Shown here in pieces: positions 36,763 to 46,000 of a stretch of DNA of 64,000 bases. The stretch covers positions 120,626 to 184,625 of the forward strand of contig CAWFMA010000009.1 in assembly GCA_963816855.1 (NCBI GenBank), read 5' to 3'. The notes beneath the pieces were generated by a model. It had not been told where the DNA came from, searched no databases, and saw nothing but the letters and a program-made list of their open reading frames with translations. The stretch is from DASTFP01 sp963816855 (GTDB taxonomy: Bacteria; Verrucomicrobiota; Verrucomicrobiia; Chthoniobacterales; Terrimicrobiaceae). The position numbers and the translations under genes are program-made. The first letter of the stretch is position 1. The number at the start of each line of letters is the position of its first letter.

Positions 36763-37698
36763 CTAGTCCTCTAAATTGCTGGCCACGTCGGCGCCCAAAA
36801 CGAGTTTTTCCGTGTATTTCCTGATTGCATCGAGAACTTCTCTTTCAATGGCGGCCCGGTTCAGCGACTCAAAAAGGCCAGTGTATTTTCGCCAGCATTT
36901 TTTTTCAAGACTCTCGAAGACTCCCGAATCCGCCTCGGCGGCCTTCCTGATCACCTCCGGCGACAGGCGATCAAGATACTTGTGGGCGTTGATTTCCCCG
37001 ACCGTGCCCATCGCCGCCAGCAAACCGGAGGCTAGTTTGCGGGTTTTGTTGGTGATCTGTTTCATTTGATCGGTGGAGATCTCGGAATCGCCGGAAAGAT
37101 ACGGCGCGAGGGCCTTGCGAAAATCCCCATACGGACCCGTTTCGCGCTGGATCACAGACTTTACCGCGATATTCTTCCAGACCTGCCAGACGAGCTGATC
37201 GAGGGACGTGGTCACTTCGATGAGGATGTCCAGCAACCGAAGAGCCCGCCCCACGTCGATCGGTTTGTCGGGGGCCAGTTTTTCCATTCGCTTTCTCAAT
37301 CCTTCGGGAAGTTCGGCGCCGCCGCGGGCCGCCGGCATCAGGCCGGAATCTTGAATCTTCTTCACGAGAGCCGCGGATTCTTCGGGGCCGCTAGCCCGGA
37401 GCAGACCCAGCAAACGTTCGAGCAGCGCCTCCGGATCTTCGGGACCCGCCGGCGAGCCGGCCGCTTGAGGCTCCGGGGAAGTTTCAAGAAACGCCCGCGC
37501 GGCGAATTGCTCCCCCAGCGCTTCCAAGAGCTCTTTGCGCTTTCCGATCGGCACCGCTTTCAAGGCCTGGGCCAGCTCCTCCTTGAGGATTTGTCCGCGC
37601 GTTTCCGGCAGATCATCCGCAAAGCTGGATTGAAGCAACCTCAGCCGGGCGCCGAGTTCCGCGGCCCAGCGGCTGGTTTCGGGCGAGGCAACTCTCAT
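36763..37698 (-). CDS. T6SS-associated helical protein, TagH C-terminal-like
   Basis: This 311-aa soluble, strongly helical protein immediately precedes tssK with a 1-bp gap. The N-terminal half is low complexity (Ala/Glu/Pro). The C-terminal half (VGRALRLLDILIEVTTSLDQLVWQVWKN, GDFRKALAPYL, then LEKKCWRKYTGLFESLNR) resembles the T6SS FHA C-terminal domain of TagH/ImpI, including the cW-Y pattern, but there is no FHA domain. FHA sequence is found instead in the pseudokinase at 39787-41658, as if TagH had been split. ATG 37698 is chosen; an upstream ATG adds 12 residues of unlikely sequence. Family assignment is tentative. Confidence 0.55.
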   Translation of the reverse strand: MRVASPETSRWAAELGARLRLLQSSFADDLPETRGQILKEELAQALKAVPIGKRKELLEALGEQFAARAFLETSPEPQAAGSPAGPEDPEALLERLLGLLRASGPEESAALVKKIQDSGLMPAARGGAELPEGLRKRMEKLAPDKPIDVGRALRLLDILIEVTTSLDQLVWQVWKNIAVKSVIQRETGPYGDFRKALAPYLSGDSEISTDQMKQITNKTRKLASGLLAAMGTVGEINAHKYLDRLSPEVIRKAAEADSGVFESLEKKCWRKYTGLFESLNRAAIEREVLDAIRKYTEKLVLGADVASNLED

Positions 37699-37812
37699 GA
37701 ACGAAGGGTATAGCCGAACGCTAAAACGCTGCAATCGGCATTTCCTTAGCTTCGCGGTTGGCGTCCGCCCAAAAAGGCTTTATTTCCGATGGAAAATCAA
37801 TACTGAGACGTT

Positions 37813-39783
37813 GTGCCCTCTCCTCCGAAGAAAGAAGCTCCCGGCCAGTTTCAAAAGGGTTTCCATGCCGTCCCAATTTCCGAGACCGACGCCGCCGGAG
37901 CGCTCCGGTTAGGGGTTGTCCTGTGCGACGCGCCGGATCCGGTTTCCGGAGCATTTGTTTTGCTAAGGGACACCCTCGAGGCCTCGGTGTATCTTGGTTG
38001 CTTGCTCGATGCCGGCGGACACGTGCACAACTGGATCGAGTTATGGGTGCAGAACGTCAACAGTCTTGAGACGACCCTGGAGACGCACCGGGAGGCCTTC
38101 TCGAATCACTTGCTCGACGAGCGCTGGAAGAAACGCGTGGGCTTCCTCTCCCGGATCGACCGATCCAACAAAATCGAATGCAGCTTCGAGAGCGCTCATC
38201 CCTTGCCCATCTATTTTGATTTGAACCTTTCGGCGCCGGTAAATCCGAAGCCCGCAACTTCGTCGGCCCCGTGGGAACTTTGCGTCGACGACACGCTCCT
38301 GGCCAAGCATGGACTTCCCGCCTACACGACCTCCCTGGCCAGATATCTGTATGTCCCCCAGGCACCCGAGCCAACGTTTCTGCCGGTCACCTCAGGGTCC
38401 CCGGAAAGCGAGGCCACACAGGAACCGCAACAGGCCCTTGGGCCGCTCATTCCTCTGAATCCGGATGGGGCCCTGATGATGGCCCGTAAATTTGCTCCCT
38501 TAAGTCTTGAAGCCTACGTGGATGTCGTGGCGGGCCAGCCTTGGAAGGGATTGGACCAGGGTAGCAAGGTCTTCAGGCTGCCGGGCGTTTACAGGACTTT
38601 GCAAAATGCCGACTCCGTGCAGCAGGGTGGCGGGCACCTCTTCCTCGGAAAGCGGGGCCGCGCCGGTCGTTTGATCGAGACCTTTCACCTGAAGTTGGAT
38701 CTCCTGCTGCAGATATTCCGCCTAACCCGGGATTTCGTGCGTGAAGAACAGCTTCCCTTCCTAAATCTTTCCGCGGATAGCTTCCGCGTAACTCTGGCCG
38801 ACATTGGTCAGACGTTGCCGTATCTGTGGACCCAGAAAGCGAGCTTGTCCGTCTTCGGTTCCGCCTTCGCGCTGCCCGTCGAAACGAGCGACGCGCGCTA
38901 TTTCGTCGCGCCGGGTACGGGCACGACGTCCATCTATAATCCGGTCACCCCGACCGCGGCGGTCAGCGCAACCGGCGCCGTGCGAATTCGGAAGGTCCTT
39001 TCGGAGGAGGACGGGACCTTCGTTTTGGAGGGAACCATTTCCACCCAGGAAAGGATTGCCATTTCGCAGACGGATTTGCTCTGGCTCCGTCTGACGCTCT
39101 CTCCGGGCCGGGTGGATTTTTATGCCAATCTGACCGAAGGCGCCGCCAAAGGCGAACAGCGCTTTCGCACTCTCCCCCGGAAGCTGCCGGAACACGTTGG
39201 ACCGGCGGTCCATTCCGCCGAGGGAGTTCGCCTGCCAAACGTGCCGTTTGAGACCTTGCCGCTGAGGAGTTCCCCCTGTGATCTCCATGCCCTGGCGACA
39301 ATCGGCGTGCGCACTCTGCTAGTGAACGACGACAACACCCTGCCGGTCGCTCTCGACGAAATCTCGAGCCTCGCGCAGGCGGTCGCGGCCGACGCCCGGG
39401 AAGGCGTCGACTTCGCCCGGCGTCTCCGGGAGATTGGCGCGTCGGACTCCCGGTGGCCGGCGTCGCTGGGACCTCAACGGCTCTTGAATCCCCAGTCGCT
39501 CGGTTGGGAAGACGCGCTCGCCTATCTTCCTGCCGAACTCTGGTGGGACTCGCTCGCGGTGCTGGTCAAATGCTTTCCCGGCTTGGTGCCGGATTCCTTC
39601 TGCGCGGATCTTGGGGACGCCCCGCCGCTCGCGCTCCATTCAGTTTTCGAGCCGGCCATTGAAGAACTGGAAAGGCTATGCCTGCGAAGCCGCAGCCTCC
39701 TTTTCGCCGACTGGAAATACGAGGCGGAGATCAGGTCGGTCGTCGATGCCGCCCTGCAACAGCACCTCTCCGAACTTGCCTAG
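37813..39783 (+). CDS. large conserved hypothetical protein, possible degenerate kinase fold
   Basis: This 656-aa protein starts at GTG 37813; an in-frame TGA three codons upstream excludes earlier starts. It lies on the plus strand, divergent from the tagH-tssK operon, and ends 4 bp from the converging pseudokinase gene. I recognise no Pfam domain with certainty. Residues 290-355 (FHLKLDLLLQIFRLTRDFV, LPFLNLSADSFRV, ASLSVFGSAFALP) have the spacing of the kinase catalytic loop and DFG region, with FLN for HRD and VFG for DFG. A later SPCDLHALATIGVRTLLVN resembles the kinase SDxYSLG helix. If so, it is a pseudokinase that has lost every catalytic residue. Confidence 0.55.
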   Translation: MPSPPKKEAPGQFQKGFHAVPISETDAAGALRLGVVLCDAPDPVSGAFVLLRDTLEASVYLGCLLDAGGHVHNWIELWVQNVNSLETTLETHREAFSNHLLDERWKKRVGFLSRIDRSNKIECSFESAHPLPIYFDLNLSAPVNPKPATSSAPWELCVDDTLLAKHGLPAYTTSLARYLYVPQAPEPTFLPVTSGSPESEATQEPQQALGPLIPLNPDGALMMARKFAPLSLEAYVDVVAGQPWKGLDQGSKVFRLPGVYRTLQNADSVQQGGGHLFLGKRGRAGRLIETFHLKLDLLLQIFRLTRDFVREEQLPFLNLSADSFRVTLADIGQTLPYLWTQKASLSVFGSAFALPVETSDARYFVAPGTGTTSIYNPVTPTAAVSATGAVRIRKVLSEEDGTFVLEGTISTQERIAISQTDLLWLRLTLSPGRVDFYANLTEGAAKGEQRFRTLPRKLPEHVGPAVHSAEGVRLPNVPFETLPLRSSPCDLHALATIGVRTLLVNDDNTLPVALDEISSLAQAVAADAREGVDFARRLREIGASDSRWPASLGPQRLLNPQSLGWEDALAYLPAELWWDSLAVLVKCFPGLVPDSFCADLGDAPPLALHSVFEPAIEELERLCLRSRSLLFADWKYEAEIRSVVDAALQQHLSELA

Positions 39784-39786
39784 AAG

Positions 39787-41658
39787 TCAGCCCTCCCGCT
39801 CTGCCGCCGGATCCTCCACCTTGATCGAATAACTGGCGCCGCTGACCTGGAGGGTCTGCCCGGTGACCAGCGGTGCAATCTCAAAGGGCGCCAAGCGGAG
39901 ACCGTCCACCGCTACTGAATCCGGCGATCTTTGCTCAATCCAGAAACATTTTCCATAGTAACGCAAAGCGGCGATTTCGCGGCCCCCGGCGAGTTGCGCA
40001 AAATCCAGGGGCGAAAGTTTGCTGCTTCCGAAAGGCGCAGCGGTAAAGAGCCAGACCGCGACACGAATCTCACTCTGAACGTTCGGCACGAATACGACGG
40101 AACCGGGCTTCAGCAGATCGGGTTGATGGATTGGCCCGTTCCATTCACTGATGTTCAGGATCGGATCGGTATCGTCCTGTTCGGGGGTATGTGGAATGAC
40201 TCCTATTGGAAAGACTTCGGCGAGGCGAAGTTCTCCGGATTTCGAGAGGTTGAGGGGCGACTCGATGGAAAGCGCTCGCCCGTCGAAAGTCGCGCCGTTC
40301 GCACTTGGGGTGACGCTATCACCGTCAAAGAGCAGTATCTTGTCCTTCTCTCGTTTGGCGGTTACGTGAATTCTGCTCAGCTTCTTCGTTTTGGTGTCAT
40401 TCTCCTTGCTTCGCGGGAGAAAACGCGCCGACAGGTCCGCGCCGGCAGTGACCGACCTGCCTATGCGAAAACGATTTCGCGCGCAGGCGACAATCTCCTC
40501 GCCCGTCCCGCCTTCGCGCTGCAACCGCAAGATGGAACCCGGTTGCGCAGCTCCGAGCAGACTCTTTGGAATCGTGAAGCCCGCAGGCCTCGGCGGGGCG
40601 GTGGTTTCAATCGATCCTGGTCGGAAGGATTCGAAAGGCAAATCCTGGGTTACATCGGCGCCGTCAACCCGTTGAACTTTATCCTTTTCGGCCGTCTGAA
40701 TCGGCTCAGCCGCTTCGACCCGCTCCGGCTTTCCAGCCTCCTCCGCCCTGCCAGACGGCTCGCGCCGGTCAACTTGTTCGGCAGATTCCAAAGGCTCGGC
40801 GTCCGCCGGCAACGAAGCAACCGCGACCACCTCCCGGCGCCTGGGCGCGCTCAGGACTCTTTCGAGCATGGCGCGAAATTCGGCAAAGGTCGCGATTCGC
40901 GCCGATGGGTCATGATGAAAGGCACTTTGCAGAACCTCCGCAAGCGGCGGGGAAATGCCGGCAGCCTCGTCAAACACAATGCCTTCGTGGGCGAACGATT
41001 TCGCCCGAAGCAGGGCGTATTTCTCCGGTCCTTCCTGGCTATAGACGAGCAGGGAGCAGAGCGAATAGACTCCCGACCGCTCCGAAATCTCGTTTCCGGA
41101 GTCTTCCTCCGGCGACGAAAAATCAATCCGGGGGTGTGGGCCCCCTTCCGCCGCGGCCCCGCCTGCCGGAAGCGCGAGGTCGAGCACTTTGACCGAAATT
41201 TCCTCGTCCTCCTGTATAAGCATAATGTTCTCCGCGCAGAGGTTTCGGTGAAACAGACCGGCCGAAGCTGCAACCTCCAGACCGGAAGCAATTTGGCTGA
41301 CTAAGTTTAGCGCGGCAGCCGGCTCCAGACAGCCATCCCGGGCAATCCGCTGGGCGAGGGTTTCACCGTCACACAATTCCGCGGCGTAGAGAAATTTGTC
41401 TTCGACCGATTCGAGGGGAAATACCGCGGCGAGGCTGGGATGGTGAATGTGTGACGCGCCGCGCACTTCGGCCACGAAGCGATCCCGTGCCTCGGCGCCG
41501 GCGAATGCAGCACTGGGGATGATTCGCAGCGCGGCATAGCAACGAAGATCATTGTCAAAGACCTTGTGGACCGTTCCCCATGCGCCATGACCAAGAACAA
41601 ACGGTTCTCCTTTCTTGTCCTTGAGAAAACTATAGCGGCCAAAGGCGTCAGACTTCAC
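39787..41658 (-). CDS. pseudokinase with C-terminal FHA domain
   Basis: This 623-aa protein has an N-terminal Ser/Thr-kinase fold (residues 15-270): Gly-rich loop VLGHGAWGTVHKVFD, but Arg45 (YAALRII) in place of the ATP-binding Lys. The catalytic loop is HRNLCAENIM, so the base Asp is Asn139, and DFG is DLA (160-162). Three key residues are therefore changed and catalysis is unlikely. A Pro/Glu-rich linker leads to an FHA-like domain (NRFRIGRS, then LSRIHVTAKRE, and SANGATFDG, about 400-480) and another beta domain. In T6SS loci a kinase PpkA phosphorylates an FHA protein to trigger firing; this protein merges a dead kinase and the FHA reader. It converges with 37813-39783. Confidence 0.8.
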   Translation of the reverse strand: MKSDAFGRYSFLKDKKGEPFVLGHGAWGTVHKVFDNDLRCYAALRIIPSAAFAGAEARDRFVAEVRGASHIHHPSLAAVFPLESVEDKFLYAAELCDGETLAQRIARDGCLEPAAALNLVSQIASGLEVAASAGLFHRNLCAENIMLIQEDEEISVKVLDLALPAGGAAAEGGPHPRIDFSSPEEDSGNEISERSGVYSLCSLLVYSQEGPEKYALLRAKSFAHEGIVFDEAAGISPPLAEVLQSAFHHDPSARIATFAEFRAMLERVLSAPRRREVVAVASLPADAEPLESAEQVDRREPSGRAEEAGKPERVEAAEPIQTAEKDKVQRVDGADVTQDLPFESFRPGSIETTAPPRPAGFTIPKSLLGAAQPGSILRLQREGGTGEEIVACARNRFRIGRSVTAGADLSARFLPRSKENDTKTKKLSRIHVTAKREKDKILLFDGDSVTPSANGATFDGRALSIESPLNLSKSGELRLAEVFPIGVIPHTPEQDDTDPILNISEWNGPIHQPDLLKPGSVVFVPNVQSEIRVAVWLFTAAPFGSSKLSPLDFAQLAGGREIAALRYYGKCFWIEQRSPDSVAVDGLRLAPFEIAPLVTGQTLQVSGASYSIKVEDPAAEREG

Positions 41659-41822
41659 TCACCCAGTGTGCCAGCAAATGTTCCGCTCGCAAGCGCCTTC
41701 CCGGAGCCTCGCGCAAATCCCGATGCTTTGCTAAGCGATACGCGGCTCCTAACCCGGTGAGGCGCAAAAAAGACCATTTCCCTAAGTCACCCGGGCAGGC
41801 ATCGCCGCGACGAGGCGCGCTT
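41659..41822. other. short intergenic region upstream of the pseudokinase gene
   Basis: This 164-bp gap upstream of the pseudokinase gene should carry its promoter. Nothing distinctive was recognised. It is bounded on the right by the inverted-repeat element 41823-42159. Confidence 0.3.
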
Positions 41823-42159
41823 AGAACCTGTGAAAAAATTACAAAGCGCCGCGTTGCTGCCGGATTTTTGGCTTGGCCAAGGCGTGAGGGCGGCGGCAAT
41901 ACCCGCAGCGTGTTGCCGATGCTTTGCATCGCCCTGCGGGCTGCCTTCGGCAGGCTGTCTCCCTTCGGTCGGCTGTCGCGCCCGAGCAACGCAGGCCAAG
42001 CCAAAAAGACACGCAACCCTGTGGGCGAGAGCAAGACAGGCCGTCTGGCTGCGTTGCCCGCTCGGTTACAGCCCGCTGCGGGGATGCGCCCTCGCGCGCG
42101 CCTTGCCATACGGCCTTTCTTGCTCTCGCGCGGCGCTTTCTAATTTTTTCACAGGTTCT
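41823..42159. repeat. MITE-like element with agaacctgtgaaaaaatta termini
   Basis: A 337-bp element begins agaacctgtgaaaaaatta and ends taattttttcacaggttct, a near-perfect terminal inverted repeat of about 20 bp that continues imperfectly (caaagcgccgcg / gcgcggcgctttc). TA lies on both sides, as after insertion by a Tc1/mariner- or IS630-type transposase. The interior holds further short palindromes (gggcgagagcaag and cttgctctcgcg) and no credible gene. Its right edge lies on the stop codon of the metalloprotease gene (TAA at 42161-42159), so insertion may have set or trimmed that C-terminus. Confidence 0.75.
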
Positions 42160-43010
42160 TAGAGCTTGATTCCAAAAACCGCCGCAAGCTTGGCCACAAA
42201 AGGCCGGAGGCTTTGCGGCGATTGGGATCGCCACTGCGCAAATCGCTGCGCCAGTGTTTCGTCGCCGCCGCGGGGGCCTTTGTTGAGAAAGGTTAACAGC
42301 CGCCAGCCATCCGGATTCGCCTCGAAAAGCGGCAGCAGCTTGATCGCGATGATTGTGTTCGCGTCTCGAAGAGTCGGGTCCGCTCTCAGCGCGGGCTCGG
42401 TCCCTTTAAACCACACCACGAACGGCGTTTGAAGCTGGCGCTGCCGCGACGCCATGCGCTGCTGCGCATAGGCCTCGAGCCACGGAGCGTAGGAGCGCCA
42501 GGGCGGAAAAGGGGGCTCGGCTCGCCACGCGCGACCCATCGCCCGCAGGGTGAACAAGGAAGCCGTTTCACAGAGACTCTCTTCCAGCCAGAAATTGGCG
42601 TAGCGTGGCGAATGAGCAAACCGGCCCGGCTCGTTGCTGGCGTTGGCCAAAATGTGGCAGAACTCGTGCGCAAATTGAAAACTGTATTGCGCCCAACGAG
42701 TATCCGTGGCCGTCAAACCAACGGCAATCCGGCCGTTCTGGGCTAGCGGGAAATTGGTTTGAGGATGATCGGCCCGATGATAGACGTCGATGCCCGGCAA
42801 TTCCTCGACGTCGCAATATTGCCAGATCTGGTTTGCCGCCGATTCCAGAACAGCCTCGATGTCGACCGGACTTACTTTCCCAAAGCCTGCTGCTTGTACT
42901 TTTATGTCCAGCCGTCTTCGCTCGGCACGACTTGGGGAAATGCAAACTGCCGACGTCAGGCCGAATGTTAACAAGGCGACGAGACTTTTCCTGACTACTG
43001 ATCGAGACAT
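42159..43010 (-). CDS. secreted gluzincin-type metallopeptidase
   Basis: This 283-aa protein has a signal peptide (MSRSVVRKSLVALLTFGL, cleavage near SPSRAE) and a zinc-protease motif QFAHEFCHILAN (HExxH at about residues 114-118). About 25 residues later comes NFWLEESLCETASL, which offers the third zinc ligand Glu of gluzincins. It should act in the periplasm or outside the cell; the substrate is unknown. ATG 43010 was chosen because it begins the signal peptide, although the frame is open 43 codons further. The stop lies at the edge of the MITE-like element. The autotransporter on its right is transcribed in the same direction. Confidence 0.75.
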   Translation of the reverse strand: MSRSVVRKSLVALLTFGLTSAVCISPSRAERRRLDIKVQAAGFGKVSPVDIEAVLESAANQIWQYCDVEELPGIDVYHRADHPQTNFPLAQNGRIAVGLTATDTRWAQYSFQFAHEFCHILANASNEPGRFAHSPRYANFWLEESLCETASLFTLRAMGRAWRAEPPFPPWRSYAPWLEAYAQQRMASRQRQLQTPFVVWFKGTEPALRADPTLRDANTIIAIKLLPLFEANPDGWRLLTFLNKGPRGGDETLAQRFAQWRSQSPQSLRPFVAKLAAVFGIKL

Positions 43011-43036
43011 GCCCCCCGCGCCTGGACGGCTATCGT

Positions 43037-46000
43037 CTAGAACGAAAGGCGAAAGCCCGCGGAGATGTTGTTGGAGAGATAGTTGGTGCGGAAGAGTTCT
43101 CCGTCGTAGTAGGCGTAGGTGCTCCAGCGATCGTTCCAATGAACGGCAAAGCCCGTGCCAATCAGCATGCTGTCGCGCCCGATCTCCGCACCGGTGACCG
43201 TGAAGCTGTTGCCCGCCCCATTGGCAAAACTGGAAACCAACGAGTAGTCGGTCTGCCCAAATTCATGCTGCCAGGCCAGCCGGAGCTCCGGGACCAGGTG
43301 AACCGGGCCGATCTTCCAATCGTAGGAGGTTTTCATGCCCAAGGCGGTGCGATAGGATTGGGCGTTCTGAGCGGGGTAGGCCAGCGGCGCCAGCGATCCG
43401 CTCTCGGTGAAGGCGCCAAAGCCGATGAGGGTATACTGGAAACTCGCCGTCGGCCCGATGCTGAAGCCCCCTTTCTTCCAGTCGTAGCCCCCGGCCAGCA
43501 GCACGTTGAGATCGCCCCCGGTAGTGCGTCCCCGGGCGGTTCCCTCCAGGGCGGTGCGGTTGGTGTCATACCCGTTCAGCCCTCCGACCACCGCCGTGTC
43601 CAGGTAGAACCCGCTGCCAAAAACCGTGGCATATGTGCCGAGCTTGCCTCCATTGACCGCGATGTTGCTGTTATTGACCAGATCCGCCGCCGTGTAGGCG
43701 TAGCCTCCGGTCAGCCCAATGGCAAAGTGGGTTCCAATGCGGTAATCCACGCCCATGGTAAAGCCACCCGTCGCAAGATCGTAGCCGCTCGCGTTGAAGG
43801 TGCTCTCCACGTTGGTGAACTCCCCGAGCCCCGTCACAAATACCCCCCAATGGTTGTCGGGCACTGGAGCAAACACCGCCTGCCCGCTCTTGCCCTCCGG
43901 CCCGCTGACCCCGGCAAAGCCTTCGCTGAAACTCGGCCCGCTCCCGTTGATCGAGAACCCCGAGGAATTGAACCCAGTGCTGCCCGCCTGGATGTCGTCC
44001 ATCCGCCTCTCCAGGTTCGCGCTCTGCACGTTGGCAAGCGATGTCCCAATGACAAAAATCGAGGTCAACTGCTCGGGGGAGATCAGATCGATGTCGTTGC
44101 AGAGGTCGGTGAGGCTTTGCTGGTTGAGAAAACTGATTAACTTCGCGGCCCGGGCATCCCCTACCGCGCTGTCGAGGGCCTGGCCTACCGCGATCGAGTT
44201 CGGCGTGCCGCAGAACGCCGCCGCAAAGTCCGCAAACGAGCCTTGCACCGCTTGCAGAATGACGACACCTTGCGTTGCGCCGAGAACGGCGGCATTCGGC
44301 AGATAAATCACATCGAGGAGGACCGCGGAACCAGTCGTCAGAAAATCGTTTTGCACGTTGGGAAACGTTCCGCTCACTCCGCCGGTCGCGGTCAGGAACG
44401 CGATGCGATCCCCGACACTGAGGTTGAAATTGCCCAGCCGAACGAGCTGGAGCGTTCCCGCCAGCGAGGCGTGCCCGTTGACCGCCAACACATCAAATTG
44501 ACCCGGCGAAGTCCCGGCCACCTCGATGCGTAACGTCCCGTTTGCGTTCTGCGTGTAATTCCCGTTGATCGTCAAGGTCCCAATCGAAGTGCCCGGAGAA
44601 ACTGTCCCGCCATTGAATACGTTGCCATTCACCAAACCTCGGCCTTCGAGTAATCCCACGTTGGCAACATTGCCGTTGACCCTGCCAAGGACCGTCAACC
44701 GGGCATTCTGCCCCACGTTGACATTGGGGGTGGTCAGCGCGCCATTGATGATCGCCTGCGTGCTGGCGTTAAGGTTCACATTGTCATTGACCGTGAACAC
44801 GCTGTTGACCACGAAACCGCTGCTGCTGATGTTCGCCGCACCCGCCACGTTGAAATTGGAGTTCGCGACGAGCACCCCTCCCCCTCCGAGATTGAAATCT
44901 CCGACCGTCTGAACGGTTCCGCCGCTCACCGTCGCCGTGCCGGAAGGGACGGTCCAGTTCCCGTTCACGTTCAGAAGGTCCTGCACCTGAAGGGTCGCCC
45001 CGTTTCCAATTGTCAATGGGCCGGTTCCCAAGGCCGACGCGTTCTGGGTCAGCAGAGTGCCCCCGGAAATTATTGTTCCACCCGTATACGTATTGGCCGC
45101 GCTCAACGCCAGCAGCCCCGGCCCGGACTTCGTCCAGGTCCCCGCACCGGCAATGATACCGCTCAGGGTCGATGCCGTGCCCGCATCCGCCAGAAAGGTA
45201 CCGCCCCCTGCGCCGAGAGTTATCGGTTTGCTTGAAGTAATCCCTCCGCCGGTTGCCAACGCTTGCAGCGTTCCTCCATTGAAGCTTAGGGGCCCGGTTC
45301 CCAAGTTGCTGTCGCTATTTACCGCGAGAATACCTCCATTGAGATTGGTGCCGCCCGTATAAGTGTTCAAACCCGTCAGCGTCAGCGTCCCGTTTCCGAC
45401 CTTTGTCAGGGAACCGCCGGTGAACGGCCCTGCGCCTGTCTGCAGGAACTCTGGCGAGCAGGGGCGCTCTCCCGTCCGCAATTACCCCCGAGAAAACTGT
45501 GCTCTGCTGATTGCCGCCGACGGTGAGGTTCTTTGAGCCCAGATAGATCGTTCCATTGCCCTGCGATCGAACCCACCGTGGTTCCCGCGGTGTCCAGTTC
45601 CGCGATGGTGATAAAAGCTGTCGGGTTCGCGTTGATGAGCGCCGCGTTCCCTCCCGAAGTTGCCTGATTGAAAGTGGTGAACGAATTGCTTCCGCTATTG
45701 ATGATCGTTGCATTCGCGGCAGTCGCCGTGCTGGGTGGCTGCGTCCCTTCTGTAGGCGAGCCAAACAAGGTAAAGCTGCCTGCTCCACTGTTGGTGATCG
45801 TCGCATTCCCGGCAGTCGAATTGTCTTGGAATTGTGTGGAAGTTCCGTCTCCAACATTGTTGATCGTCGCGTTCCCGGCAGTTGACGCGTCGTGGAAAAT
45901 AGTCTGTCCAATGCTCTCGCCCTACGATCAAATTGTTGATCGTCGCGTTCCCGGCACTTGAGTTGCCAGAAAATTCAAAAGACTCGAGTTGTTGATCGTC

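Noticed and set aside
39931..41304. 457-codon plus-strand frame opposite the pseudokinase
   Set aside because: Antisense artefact; the minus frame has clear kinase and FHA motifs.
41648..42243. Overlapping frames on both strands through the MITE-like element
   Set aside because: Inverted-repeat structure, unlikely translations, and no start signals; treated as noncoding.
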